Notes: a model not told the origin generated them from the letters alone. A stretch of DNA of 64,000 nucleotides from Bugulina stolonifera (GCA_935421135.1 OW285194.1:1944501-2008500), one strand, 5' to 3'; positions 21,691 through 35,340 are shown, counted from the stretch's first letter. Translations and numbers: made by a program.

Positions 21691-24600
21691 AAGCACAGTT
21701 TAATGGCTATAGTAAAGATGGTAAGAGTGTGAGAGCAACCAACCTCTCTTGTGGATTGCTAGATGTTTCATACAATATTTATATGGTGTTAACTAAGACT
21801 ATGCTACACCATGAAGCATTACATGGTTTAGTTTGTGTTTATAGCATGAACAGGATTGTTGAATAAAGTATTGTAGCTGCAGCCGGCCTGGCTGTATAGC
21901 CATTGAATCTGATTATTTTGCATGTTGAGTTAGGCATAGCCTTAACAGATGATAACCAGTAATAAATCTAAGGCTATAATTGGCAAAGATGACTGGTTTC
22001 ATCAATACAGACAGGCTGGGCAGGTAAAATGTAGATTGTTCTACGCTGGACTCTACATGTATGTGAGGATGACAGAATTTTATAGATGTCACATCAAGGA
22101 TCATGGAGTCCTATAATATCAATGTCTTCGAAGTGAGGATTCATATTACTGTCGTAGTCAGTGTTGAGTAAATCCTTGTTTTCTAACTGATGATAGTGTT
22201 TGCCAGCCTATATTGTTTTGTACAGGAACAGGATTTGGCTGCTTTAAAAAATAAATGATCACCTCCAAATGATCAAAGTGATTGGTGACAATCTCTTATA
22301 TAGGAATTTGACAATAAGTGATGAAAAATAAGAAAGCTATCAGCTTGAAGGGATCATTCTCAGAAACAGTTGGTGACACTGCAAAACACAATGGAAGTGA
22401 CCTGTGTTAAACTATTTATATATATATTATACATTGTATAAGGAAGATGGAGACAACTCCACAGAATATAATAGCAAAACAATAATTCGCCTTGTACTGT
22501 AATTGGTTGAATTTCTAGAAATATTGACGAATGACAGGTGTATGATACATTCTGTGTTGTAATAAACCTTCTACGCTTCCAGATCAATTTTACCATAGCT
22601 GAACAAGTCATAAAATGATGTCTTATGAAATGAAAGGTCTTCGGCTAATGTGCGTTATAGTCTACTCTTGGTCAGCACATATTACTTGTTTTTCCTGGCT
22701 AAAAGCTTGACAATTAATTGAAAAGGTTGAAGTCTTTTAACTACATGTACCTTGTTAAGTACAAAAATTCTGAAATAGAAAAAACCTAAGTTCAATTGGC
22801 ATTGGATTCCTTGGCTGTTTTATGACATCAAGTGAATTGTGTACTATTGGTATCAGAAGTGTTGTGAAGTTGGCAATACCCTAGGTTTATTTCAGAGCAT
22901 AGGCTGTACCAGTATTGTGGGTTGCACCTGGAATGTTCGGATTAATGAACGATATATTATTTTGTGGCTGGTCAGCACACATTACAAGTGGAAATAGGCT
23001 ACATTGAAAGTTTTTCTAATTACTAGAAAAGCTGGCATTTATGTACACTAAACACTGTTCTGTTATACAATAAGATCTGCTACTTTGAGTTCATAATGTT
23101 GGTAGCTGCTCCGGAACATTTATTTAATAGCTGAAAGCTACATATTCCTAATCTAGCTGGCCTCTTACATGTACATTGTACATGCTGAACGCTCCATAGT
23201 ATTGATAGAGAGATTAGCCCAGGCCATTGGCTTGGTAGTGGCTTGCTTGCTAGCTAGCTTATCCAGTTGAGAAGCTACTGTACGTTATACAGGCTAGGCT
23301 TGACCAATTTAATAGCCAGAGGTTTGGTAGTCGAAAAGCGAAATGGAACCTGTTAAAATGTGGACACACAATTTGCACAGTACTAATAATACCGTTGGGT
23401 CAATTTTGTATAAAAATGAGTTGAACATACTGTACATGTAGATGCTTTGTAGTTTAGTTGGTTATTTTGTAAGTTGTGCTTTGATATCTATATCAGCAAG
23501 AGATGGACCAGTAATGAAATAGCTAGCTAGCTAGCTAACAATGGCTTGTAGCTGCTATTAGTTAAAAAGCTAGATGACTAGATTTGTACATGCAGTAACT
23601 CTGCTGCAGTTAGCTACATCAGTATGATGGGTAGAACCCATTCTTTCAAATAATTTAACACATGTAACTAGCTAAGTCAATGATATAATTGGCAACTGGC
23701 GTACATAATATATTTAGGATAAATTGGATATCCAAGTTTATTATGCATCTGTAACTTGAGCGAGTACACTGAATTTAGTTGCACCAGACTACATTTATGA
23801 CGTAGCTGTCTAACTTGTGTCATATTTGACCATTCTCATACATGTATGTTTCTATTGAGATCTTTTGGAATTAGTAGTGACCTAATTCATATGATGAAAG
23901 CCTTACCGATTCTACTGTTTGTATATGATGTTTATGCACATGTAGATACCTTTGTGCCAGGCTGGCCAAAGTTTGATACTAATCACAATGTATGCCCCTC
24001 TGTTAAGTGTTTGGGGAAAAATGTGCATTACTAATATTCGAAGTGTCACTAGCTACATTGTACATGTAGCAGATTGTGGCCATAGACAGGCTGGGAAAAT
24101 TTCATGACTCACTTTTAAGAGTTAGGATTGCACCAGCAGAAAGTTGCAAGGTGTATGTGGTTGCTGGGAACACTATAATTATCAACTTGATAATGGCTTC
24201 AACCTAGGAACCGTGTGTATATATAAGTAAAATTATACACTTTTATTAATCAAGTTGACCAACTAAATAGCCTATTTGTAAATGTACATATTATCATCTA
24301 AGCCTAGATGATGTTGCTGAATTTATTGCTGCACACGTTTGCAGTTGCTGTTTGTTTATACCTGTGAATAAGGTTTAACAAAGTAATGGTTGTTTTGTAC
24401 CTCCTCTGTCTTTGTGACATGAAATTTGCCAGCAGGGCTATTAGAGACAACTAACAGAGAGGTGTTGTTTATGCAAGGCTAACTTTGCCTCGCTATGTAG
24501 ATTCACGGATGATTCTGGGCGAACTTTCAAATTTCTTGGGAAATCTGAAGACTCTTTAAATTTTCAGTCTTGAAAGTTGTAAAACAGGCTACTTACAATG

Positions 24601-25158
24601 CATCCTGTATCTATTAAGATGTACATTTGTATTATATGATGTCATTTACATCTGCGCTACATGTATGTACATGTACATGTAAGTGTATTTTATCATAATG
24701 AATATCACACAATTGTCTAACTAAGGTGGTCAAGTTATCACCAGAGTGGTGTTGTGCAAAATTCCGGTACAATTTCTATTATGTGCCTTGTGGTGTAAGC
24801 TGTAGGTCAGTCTTTGCATACTACACAAGAATGCTGCTAGCTTCTGGTTAACTACTGTACTTACTAGTTTGCAGAAATACATTGAGAGCTAGAAATGCAA
24901 TGCACATTACGGCAGATGTTCTTAGTGCTAATGTTTCACTTCAAATAAAAAGCTGTGGTACATGTACCAAAACTGATGCCACTACAGGCTATATATTATA
25001 CTACTACTATATCAAAATTTTATAATCAAAGATATGGCATTACATCATTATTAATAATGCATGACTGTATGATATACAGTGGCTGAGTGTTTACGGCACA
25101 CAGAATAGGGCTCCTCTGAAGTCTCATTGTTTAGCTTTTGGAGCTATGAGTGAAGCAG
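21691..25158. other. gene-poor stretch, nothing recognised
   Basis: About 3.5 kb without convincing exons. It contains an AGCT-rich simple repeat near 23518-23540 and several TACATGTA words. I looked for splice-flanked coding patches and found none I could defend. Confidence 0.4.
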
Positions 25159-25503
25159 AATTATAAATCAAACGAGACTTACCTGTAAGGTGAAGTTTGA
25201 TAGTAATTCTGCGAACGAATAGCGAAGAAGGTAAACAATCCCACCCTTGGGTTAGAGTTTCCCACCCATATTTTACTCTTCGCTATCATTTTATTATTGT
25301 AAATGTATGCTACTGATTGTATGTTATTGTTTTCATCATCTTTTTTCACAAAACTTTTGCCCTAATCTGTGTGCTCCTCTGAACAAGTGACCAGCTTCCT
25401 GCATATCCACTAAAGCTATCTCATTGTTTACCTTCTTCGCTATTCGTTCGCAGAATTACTATCAAACTTCACCTTACAGGTAAGTCTCGTTTGATTTATA
25501 ATT
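25159..25503. repeat. foldback element with perfect 81-bp inverted repeats
   Basis: The left arm 25159-25239 and right arm 25423-25503 are exact reverse complements over 81 bp, separated by 183 bp. The flanks duplicate TCTCATTGTTTA (left of the left arm, and entering the right arm). Perfect identity suggests a recent or homogenised element. No transposase; the structure resembles a MITE or foldback element. Confidence 0.9.
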
Positions 25504-27977
25504 ATAGGTTAATGTTTGTAGCACCGTGAAAAGAGTATGTGTGTACAAAGAGTTGTTCACCCATACCCTTATATTATAGTGTGTAAAGCTCCCTCTTATG
25601 GAACACAACTTAAGCTGAAAAGCATTTCAAATTTTAATTCAATCATCAACAACCCTAAGTAAGGTAATTTGATGTTATGACCTATAACTCTTAGCATTAG
25701 CTAAATCATAATAAATGGGGAAGGTAATACTACCAGTAGTGCAATGGTACCATTTGATACACAAAGTGCAAAAAGAGGAAAATACTACTATTATTTTATA
25801 TGATAGCATGGACATTGTAGAATCTGGTTAATACAGATAATATAGGCTAGGTTTTATTACCATACATTACAAGTACACTGTGGCTATTTTTTTTGTTGAT
25901 GCCTCCTTATCTTTAGTGTTATGTTAAGCTGTCTGCCACAGTTACTATTAGATCGCACTTTCGTCTGTGCCAATGGTGCCCAAATAGAGGCCTCCTAGCT
26001 AATCTCATCAGCTTGCTGCATGAAAATTCGAAATTTAATACAAATTACGATGAGTTTGTTTGGCCAAGGGTTTGCGAGTCCTTGGTTTGCCAATACCTCA
26101 TTACAAAGTAAGACTGTTTTTACCTGATGATCAGATCTACTTGACGTAATAAATGTTTATTTGAAAAGTGTAAATCTGATGCCTACATTCATGTCACTTT
26201 TGATTACATTTCATGCATGTTCATACATTTAAACACATGGAAGCACACACATATACAGTGTACACTGTATATCTTTGTACTAATACCTGGCCCCATGCTT
26301 GGAGCCAGTCTCTTTTTTGGTTCTTTACCAAAAATAATTGGGCGCCTCTGGTCTATACTTTCACAGTGGTTAGAAAATGCAACAGGTTTTCTATTATTTT
26401 AAAAGGCAAAAATATTATCTATGCAGTGAATAACCTGGCCATCAGTTGTGAGAATCTACAAAGTGTATATCACCATGAGTTTACTTTACAAACAGGTTAA
26501 CTACTCCAGTACTGAGCTAGGCAGAGGTACTGGCTGATAAACCCAACTACACTGTACATGTACATGGCGACTTTATATTAGCAAACCTGGTCAAATACAT
26601 GTGTGACAGCGTGAGCAAAGTACAACAATGTATGTTTGACTCAGCAATTTAACACAAATAATATGATATTAGCTGTACATGTAGCTGTAGCTTTAGAGTC
26701 ACATCATTTTATTCATTGTATGTCCATCCAGTTGTAAAGTCAAGATGAAGATAATCACAGGTGAAATTATTGACTAAAAATCTAAAACCATTCTTCTGCT
26801 TACCCTAGTATATCTATATGACAGGTGCTTGATTAAAGGATGCAACCTGTTATCAGATTATTAAAGTATCACAGTGTTGCTTTACTCACTTCATAATATA
26901 CCACATGATTCAGTATTGGTTAAAGGGTTTAGCAAAAATATTTTTCCCACAGTTTTTAACTCAAAATATAATATGTCCACCATCTAAAATCCCATGAATT
27001 TCAGAGGCAATTTAGTTTCCACTTCCATGCTACTGAGGGTCATTTACTTAACTTATGTAGGTAAAACTACTTAATAATAGGGACCCACCATTATATTATT
27101 ATGATGCGGTGGAACAGCGTAGGCCAACATGGTATTGGCTCCGGAACTGTTGCAACAACATGGATGGTTCCGCCCGATGTCGGCCACATAAAGGGTCGGC
27201 CTTGGCACAAATTGTGCTTACAATAAGGAGAAACATGTCATATATAATTATGAGCTTAATCTATAAGGTCGGCCATCAAGTTACTATATAAATGGCAAAA
27301 AGACTATTAAATTACAACCAAGCAAGAGTAGACAATTACTGAGAATATGTATAAATGGGGGAAAAACCAAGATGCAATATAAGTGTAATCCCAAAGCTTC
27401 ATTGCTAGTATATGTATATAAATATAAAACACGCAGTGTATAAGATAATAATGAATGCATGAATGAGTATGGATAATAATGTCAGCTATGATACTGTTTG
27501 TGTGGCTGGCCTAGGGAGCCATAACCACGGAGGCTGTTTCACCACAGTACTGTAACACTTTCACTCTTGTTGCAAGTAGTAGTAACTGTATTCAGTAGAA
27601 GTAATAATGAGTACTTGTTGTAGTACTGCTATGTCTAATTTTTGCACTTCAGAGAGTAAGATTTGAAAATTTTCTGCTGCCCACACCCCCTCCCGCCCAA
27701 CTTTCTGCCTCTCCACCGAATATTTCTAATCTACGCCCCTGTTATATCTGTGAGCATGAGTTTTTCTAGAACAGACTGCGCTGATATGCTTGAACTAAAC
27801 AGTAAAAGAAAGCTACGCATATTGTTTCCACACTAAAATGAAGAAAAACTGAAAGGCTATGTAGTCTTCCTGAGTCATCTTCTCTTGTATGAGTGGAGAT
27901 ACACTATTCAAAATCAGTTCTGCAGTTAAATTGTTTTATGCCACTGTTTTATGTACGTTTTCATATACTGTAAATAT
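25504..27977. other. gene-poor stretch with LTR-like debris
   Basis: No gene seen. A patch at about 27100-27300 has LTR-family words (GGTCGGCC, CCGCCCGATGTCGGCC) and may be an eroded LTR fragment. The remainder is AT-rich unique sequence. Confidence 0.4.
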
Positions 27978-28763
27978 TGTAATGGTTTCTGTGATTTGGT
28001 GCGGTCGTCCTTGGACGACTACCGACCCAGAAATGAAGTGCCTATGAGTGGTGCTAGGACTTCGCATTACATGAAAGATCGAGTGGTCTCAGTAGCCTGA
28101 TAACTACCAGAGACGACCCATCTGGTCCCAAGTCTGACCTTCAGACTATACGTTGAAAGAGAGTGATCCGACCTAGTAGGCGGTTCGCTAAGCGAATGAC
28201 CTGACAAAAGGAAGTGAAAGTCTCTGTATCAAGTATAGATGTGTCTTTATTGAAAGCCAAGTGAAGACTGAGACAATGAACAATGAAACAATGCCCTCTA
28301 TATAGTATAAGGACTTCCGCCCGACGTAGTGTCGGGAAAAGACGACGTAAGGTCGTCCGGAAGTTGCGCAACAACATGGTGGCCGGAAGCCCGAGGGCCG
28401 ACCCAAAATAGGTCGGGTTCTACAAAAGTTGCTTATAATGGTCCAATTCATGTACAACATGAATATCAATAGATTCTGAGAGGTCGGGCCTCTGTACATG
28501 GGTATAAAAGGCATTAAAAGACTTAGTAATAATCATACATGAATGCACATCAGTATGTAATGGATATAAACACAGGGATACACGTATATAGACAGTAATT
28601 AAATGGTTTAACATGCAATACAATTGAATGTAGGTATACGAGCAGCTAGTTATGAGAGTTTGAGTGTCAGCTGAGTAGCGCTGTGACAACTACTAGGCAC
28701 TTAGGGTGCTGTAGGGCTTTGCCCGGTAGCTGGAGTCGTATACAAATGTCCTGTACCATTTCA
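27978..28763 (-). repeat. solo LTR, minus orientation (786 bp)
   Basis: On the minus strand it begins near TGAAATGGTAC and ends CCATTACA, matching the 3' LTR at 5079-5877 throughout, including the CCAGCTACC segment that shorter copies lack. The flanking 4-mers (ATAT, AAAT) differ at one base, consistent with an old 4-bp duplication. No internal sequence on either side. Confidence 0.85.
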
Positions 28764-28796
28764 AAATCAACATAATTTAAGATTCAAAATTTATTT

Positions 28797-29132
28797 ACTT
28801 GAGTAACACTTGAGTAAGACTTGAGTTTACTTGAGTAAGACTTGAGTTTACTTGAGTAAGACTTGAGTTTACTTGAGTAAGACTTGAGTTTACTTGAGTA
28901 AGACTTGAGTTTACTTGAGTAAGACTTGAGTTTACTTGAGTCGACACTTGACTCTACATCAGTCAACACTTGAGTTTACTTGAGTCAACGCTTGAGTTTA
29001 CTTGAGTCAACACTTAAGTTTACTTGAGTAACACTTGAGTTTACTATTGAGTCGACACTTGAGTCAACACTTGAGTTTACTTGAGTCAACACTTGAGTTT
29101 ACTTGAGTCAACACTTGAGTTTACTTGAGTCA
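28797..29132 (-). repeat. 21-bp ACTTGAGT minisatellite
   Basis: About 16 tandem copies of a unit built from two ACTTGAGT half-units (ACTTGAGTAAGACTTGAGTT plus T), changing to ACTTGAGTCAAC variants in the right half. The minus-strand frame repeats SSKLKSY and is a repeat artefact, not a gene. Confidence 0.95.
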
Positions 29133-29425
29133 ATGCTACATGTAAGTTTTTAGTCTAATGTAGAGTCTAGACTCTCAGTTTAGTTTTACATTTTACATGG
29201 TTAACTGGTTTACTTACAACGTGCCTTTCTACATGTACATGTAGCTAACATAGACTGGCATTGTTCTAGATAAATTTGTAGCAGATAATATTATCTGCTC
29301 TGATGGTGGCAGACCTTTCGAAATAGTTCAAGGTAACTACTGTCCAGCAATTTATTCTGCTTTGTTATTAGTTCACAAAAATTTGAGATTTCCTCCTCAC
29401 TAAGATACACAAGCAAAAACCTCAC

Positions 29426-29511
29426 CTTCGCTCAACGCAAGTCAAAACAATTCGCACTGTAACGACAGCATCAGCATCAGCAGATTGTTTGCTGCCTTTA
29501 GCTGTAGACAT
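29426..29511 (-). CDS. possible first exon of a minus-strand gene
   Basis: ATG at 29511 opens a short coding patch (MSTAKGSKQSADADAVVTVR through LTCVER) ending at a good donor, GTGAGG, at 29425. A coding-looking patch follows (EEEISNFCELITKQNKLLDS) after TCTTAG, but that would need a 26-bp intron, which is very short. The gene's continuation is unresolved. Confidence 0.3.
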
Positions 29512-30900
29512 GCTACTATAATTATGTAGTATATTGTACAACGTGCTTGTATATGTAGTGTAATAATATAGGCTCTCAACAATCCGATTACTACTACAAT
29601 CATGTACATGTAGATGAATTTGAAGTATTTCACCAAGTTGATTGTTTCTCATGAAGTGAATGTAGGACACAATTTAAGTAATTTCAAGGAATGTCCTAAT
29701 TGCTGCTTTTGCTACTTACAAATTAATGTGCTCGAAGTAGAATTAAAGCCTCGGGACAGCGGATGAATTAAGAACATATAGATAAGTTTATCTACTTACA
29801 TGTATAACCAGCATCATGATGTCTGGTATGTAAGGACAGAATAACCTAGTATCTTATTTGAAGAAATAACAATTTACGCATAATTTATACACAGGGATTG
29901 TTATTTTATAGTAAAAAGCATTTACTCAACCTTTCTACGACCCTTAGCATTATCGGTAAACTAACGCTATCAAGCAATTTAATATGAGAAATTCCCAGCA
30001 TCTGCGTTTAGGAAAACTCGACTTTTGGCACATTAAGTTGCTGTGTCTCGGCAAGCCTAGAAGAAAGTGATGACAATTTCTAACAGGTTAACCGGGCCTG
30101 GGCGAGCCTGTACACTTGAGCACTGTTTTAAGCTAAGACATACCGAATTGCTTTGATAATAGAATTGATCCCCCACCGGAGAAGACAACTGTGGGAACAG
30201 GTTTAATATATAATTTGCTTCATGTGCTCGTTATGCTCCTTTACCATTGTAATATTCTCAACGTGAAATGTAATTCAGTCTCAAAGTTACTAGTATAGCC
30301 TGTGAGCTACACCTAAAGAAAGAGGTCATTAAACATTTGGTTGGGGGATGATGGTAAATCAAGGCCAGGCCCCAAAGTTTAGGTTGATAATGGCGGAATC
30401 TTTTGCTAAATAAGAAGTGTGACAAGCGGTTACTAGTTACTAATGCTCTTACGTGTAACTGGCAGTTGTTGGCTAACTTATAACTGTTAATTACAGTACA
30501 CGAGTACTAGAGTAATGGAATAATATTATGTTATTTTATTTAGGTAAGGTTATGTAATAGCTACTGTATATTATAATAATATAAACGTAAAATTGTTAAA
30601 CTGTAAACCAACAATTTGATAAAACATGGATGCCAAACAGAAAAGTCCATATAATATTATTATAATAGTTTAGTGGACATACAAATCAGGTTACAACATG
30701 TCCTACTAGTAAGGGAACACAACTACTGGTATATCATAAGACAGGCAGTGTACCGTAATAGTTAAGTATAGAGTAACATGATAGCATGTATTACAATGTG
30801 GGATGGATAGACTACCCAACAACAACTGACAAACTGAAATCAAATGCTGACTGCATGTGAGAATTCGTAGACATCACTGCGTATGAAACGCCTGCAGTTC
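29512..30900. other. intergenic, nothing recognised
   Basis: AT-rich sequence with no repeat family or exon that I can support. Confidence 0.4.
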
Positions 30901-30937
30901 GATCCTATCTAGACGCACAGTGTCCTTTAAACCTCCA

Positions 30938-33086
30938 TTAACAGTGGACTACAGGTTGATCAGTGAATAAACTTCCAACTGTTTCTCCATCCAGACCTCT
31001 AATATCAAATAGCTCTACAACTTTAGCTGAAAGCTCATGATATTGTGATGGTACGCCCAGTCGTATCTTACATCTGACACTCATTATTGCGTGCATACAT
31101 GTATATATCTGCTTGTACTTTACTCTTATATTGTTATATATGATTGTATGATTATTTCTAAGTCTTTTAATGCCTTTTATACCCATGTACAGAGGCCCGA
31201 CCTCTCAGAATCCATTGATATTCATTTTGTACATGAATTGGACCATTATAAGCAACTTTTGTAGAACCCGACCTATTTTGGGTCGGCCGTCGGGCTTCCG
31301 GCGGCCATCTTGTTGCGCAACTTCCGGACGACCACACGTCGTCTTTTCCCGACGTCACGTCGGCCGGAAGTCCTTATACTATATAAAGGGCACTGTTTTA
31401 CTGTTCATTGTCTCAGTCTACACTTGGCTTTCAATAAAGACACATCTATACTTGATACAGGGACTTTCTCTTCCTTTTACTAGGTCATTCGCTTTGCGAA
31501 CCGCCTACTAGGTTGAACTACTCTCTTTCATTGTATAGTCTGAACGTCGGACTTGAGATCAGATGGGTCGTCTTTGGTAGTATTTGGGCTACTGAGACCG
31601 CTCGATCTTTCATGTAATGCGAAGTCCTATTACCACTCATAGGCACTTCATTTCTGGGTCGATAGTCGTCCAAGGACGAACGCACCAAATCACAGAAACC
31701 ATTACAATATACGATCACAATGTTAGGTTTCTATCTCATTCCACCTTTCTTCCATCTTATCTACTGACTGATCATCTTCTAGTTCCATAGACAAGTCTGA
31801 ACTAGATATCTACAATGTATGTGTAATTCATAATTGTTGGTGTTTATATACATGTATGTGTATTCTCATACATATACGTCAGTAACTCTACTGCACTGCC
31901 ATGCACTGTCCACAGTGATGGTAGACCCTCTATTAACAGTGTTAAAGTTTGTGTAAAATATTGCTGATTGTTGACTTCTTCATAGCTGAACAAAACTGTA
32001 CGATCTCTGTTTACTTTCTATGGATCAAATATCCACAGTTTTACTTTTCTATGCACTCTTTGACACTGATTTACACACAGTTTAAGGTATGACAACTCCA
32101 CTACAGTTTGTTTATATGGAAATCTATGGATTGTGGTAAATGCTACACCTTAGAGCCATGTACTTTAATAGTTGGTTGTGTTTAACTTACCCAGCTGTGG
32201 CATGAGTCACTGCATATGGCTGATACAGTCATAATGTCTGTAGATGCTACAGATATTCCAGTGTCTGACACACTGTCTATCAGGTCATATAGCTCATGAG
32301 GGGTACGGTAGGCGTTATATACTTTCATCGTTATGTAGACAGCTGATATCACCCCCACAGTACCCACTGCTCCTGTAGGAGGGAAAAGAAAGAAATAATG
32401 CAACACAATTCTGATACTCGTGTTGTTTCAGAGCATTTACAATGACTGCGTAGCAAGTAGTAGCATCTCCCATATAGCATATAGTAGATAGCATGTATAT
32501 TTAGTAAATAGTATGTAGCATGTAGCACATTGCATGTAGCATATAGCATGTAGTATGTGCGTGCATTATGTAGTTACCTTTCATAATAGAGTTGGAGGTG
32601 AACATCCACATGGTTTGAATAGAGGTACTGTTATTATGTACAATATAAGTTCAGTGATAAATTGAGTGTGACACTAACTCAGGAATACAAGTACAGTAGT
32701 GACTTTATGTTGTACTTGATGTGCTGGGCTACTGTTGCTAAGCAATAGTACTTTATAATATCATTGTTGGGCTTAGTGCATCACCATAATATACAATGAT
32801 GTCCATCACACTGTTGTACACAAGGTCACAGTGACCAATCCTTATGCCAACTCTGACAATAGCAATATTATACTGCTATGTTTTGCGAAGTACCTGCGGT
32901 ATGTGTACTTGCAGTGCCTGTCCCTGTGGCATGATTACCTGTGGTACGAGTACGGGAGAAGTTCAAGAGTGGTCGATTAAACTGTCTCTTACTACATAAC
33001 ACTGAGCTACGACACGCTAGTTGAAAGTGCATGTACTTTGACCCATAGGTCTGAGTTGTTACTACTGTTACTATCGATGCCATCAT
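30938..33086 (-). pseudogene. single-pass membrane protein gene broken by a solo LTR
   Basis: Exons 33086-32894, 32372-32191 and 31809-31723 join in phase (GT-AG) into 153 residues: a Ser/Thr/Arg-rich N-terminus, one membrane segment (GAVGTVGVISAVYITMKVY, about 65-83), then a region with HELYDLIDSVSDTG, ending in an acidic tail and TAA. On the far side of the solo LTR at 31044-31706, minus-strand codons continue as YHELSAKVVELFDIRGLDGE to a TAA at 30938. If the LTR and one ATAT copy are ignored, that segment runs back in an open frame to within a few bases of the exon-3 stop, offset by one base. The gene probably once extended to 30938 and lost its end through a frameshift plus LTR insertion. 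Alternatively the 153-residue form is functional with a short tail. No family recognised. Confidence 0.5.
31044..31706 (+). repeat. solo LTR (663 bp) with 4-bp target duplication
   Basis: It runs TGTGATGGTACG to CCATTACA, flanked by ATAT on both sides (31040-31043 and 31707-31710). TATA-like ACTATATAAAGGG is near 31379 and AATAAA at 31433-31438. It is very similar to the copy at 34168-34832. It lies in the 3' coding end of the adjacent minus-strand gene. Confidence 0.95.
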
Positions 33087-33299
33087 TTGAGGCTTTCAGT
33101 TCCAAGAGACTTTGGCAGGAAATATGCTAGTCTGGAAAAGATAACTTTGAATAGATTTCTTGCAAAAGTAGCTCAGAGCAACAACTGAATCAATACAGGA
33201 AAGTGCTCGCCTTTTATACTGCTTCACTTCCAGTGGCTTCTGGTAAAAATTACGACCATAACTCGAACTAATGCATTGTGCAATAATATCAAAAAAACG

Positions 33300-34133
33300 A
33301 GGCCGACTCTAGGTCAGTCATATTGTGGTGTGACAGGACATTCCTTTGTACTTACATTATTAGCTTCAGCCTACTTAACACCTGTCCATCGCTTGATTCA
33401 CACACTATATGTAGTGCTTTGGCAGTTGTTTTCCTCATTTCGTACTTGTATTGTTACCATACATTGTGTAATTGCACTTACACTTGCTTAACATTGTGTA
33501 CATATGCTTATATGTACTTCTATTCTTCCTGTATTGCTCATCACCTGATATTGGTTCTAACCCGTTTGATACTTGATGTAAATCCTACCTTTACGATTCT
33601 ATAGGGCCGAGCCCCCTCTATTACACGTATATAAGTGGTTGGAATCATACCATTTATGTATACTACATTATCAGATGTGTTTTTTGTGCATGACCGACCC
33701 AAAAGACGTCTGGCATCGTACCTTCAACCATATTGTTGCACAATGCTCAGTGTTAATAGGCTACCGAGACTCGGAGGATGTTTTCACCAGAAATGTAAAA
33801 CTATATAGTACAATCATTCAGGTGTTTCTTGGACTTAAGTAAAGACACATCTACTATAAGAAGCATCTGGAGTTGCCTTTTCTAGAATGGCATATTTCTA
33901 GCCCTCGATCCCATTAGACCTTGAAGCTCGAAGTGACTAAACTAGCATAGACCATACTCATGAGATTCGTGTCTAGGCAGTAACTGAAGCCCTATGGATC
34001 ATACACCATAATCTAACACAAAATCACTGCTCAGTCTTTTACAAATGTATGTAATTGGAAGCAGGTCTAACCAACCACTCCTAGACCATTCCCACACCCA
34101 TACTAAACATCGACACTCGTGTTTTGCATTACA
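33300..34133 (+). repeat. probable diverged LTR
   Basis: It contains LTR-like words (GGCCGACTC, GGGCCGAGCC, TATATAAGTGG, GTAAAGACACATCTA) and ends GTTTTGCATTACA at about 34133, followed by ATAC. The left end is not resolved. Probably another subfamily of the same LTR lineage. Confidence 0.4.
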
Positions 34134-34167
34134 ATACTATAAAAATAGCACATGATATTGCAAATAC

Positions 34168-34832
34168 TGTGATGGTACGCCAAATCGTATCTTACATCTG
34201 ACACTCATTATTGTGTGCACATACATGTATATATCTGCTTGTACTTTACTCCTATATTGTTGTATATGATTATATGATTATATCTAAGTCTTTTAATGCC
34301 TTTTATACCCATGTACAGAGGCCCGACCTCTCAGAATCCATTGATATTCATTTTGTACATGAATTGGACCATTATAAGCAACTTTTGTAGAACCCGACCT
34401 ATTTTGGGTCGGCCGTCGGGCTTCCGGTGGCCATCTTGTTGCGCAACTTCCGGACGACCACACGTCGTCTTTTCCCGACGTCACGTCGGCCGGAAGTCCT
34501 TATACTATATAAAGGGCATTGTTTTACTGTTCATTGTCTCAGTCTTCACTTGGCTTTCAATAAAGACACATCTATACTTGATACAGAGACTTTCACTTCC
34601 TTTTGCCAGGTCATTCACTTAGCGAACTGCCTACTAGGTCGGATCACTCTCTTTCATTGTATAGTCTGAAGGTCGGACTTGGGATCAGATGGGTCGTCTT
34701 CGGTAGTACTTGGGCTACTGAGACCGCTCGATCTTTCATGTAATGCGAAGTCCTATTACCACTCATAGGCACTTCATTTCTGGGTCGATAGTCGTCCAAG
34801 GACGACCGCACCAAAACACAGAAACCATTACA
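34168..34832 (+). repeat. solo LTR (665 bp) with 4-bp target duplication
   Basis: It runs TGTGATGGTACG to CCATTACA, flanked by ATAC on both sides (34164-34167 and 34833-34836). It is near-identical to the LTR at 31044, indicating recent activity of this subfamily. Confidence 0.95.
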
Positions 34833-35340
34833 ATACATCAAGCGGTATAAAGGGATAACCATATAGGGAGCACTTTGCCCTATATAACCACACATTTACA
34901 TAACATCTCAATGTACATACAAATTGCAAGGAGATATGACTGGTAAGGTACAGAATCAATTAGTGTTATAAATAACTATTAATTAATGCTCTTTGATCTC
35001 TAAGATTTTCATTGTAATTCAATTTTGTTCAAACCTGCTTGCGACTCGAGATAAAATGCATTGAATTATGTTTGGACGTACTGCACACTGTATATTGTTG
35101 TTAACACTGCATGTCATGTTACGTACCTGGTGAATAATGCAATATATGCAGTTTACATTATTTCACCATTATTGCAATGTGATTATGATGCATGTACAAT
35201 CGTATTCCAGATATTATTGTTAGGAAGGCCTCAGATTCCTGAAATATTTCTACTGTTAAACAATACGTCAGACAAAAAGCTAACTAGTTGAAAGTGTTCA
35301 TTTGCTGGCAAAGGCTACCTTTGGGTTCTTAGTAGGAAAC

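Noticed and set aside
28784..28969. Minus-strand frame repeating SSKLKSY
   Set aside because: It is the 21-bp minisatellite read in frame; no splice context or conserved flanks.
31167..31511. Repeated frames such as MPFIPMYRGPTSQN and MTSGKDDVWSSGSC in several places
   Set aside because: They recur only within LTR copies on both strands and have no domain; they are open by chance in a GC-richer LTR.
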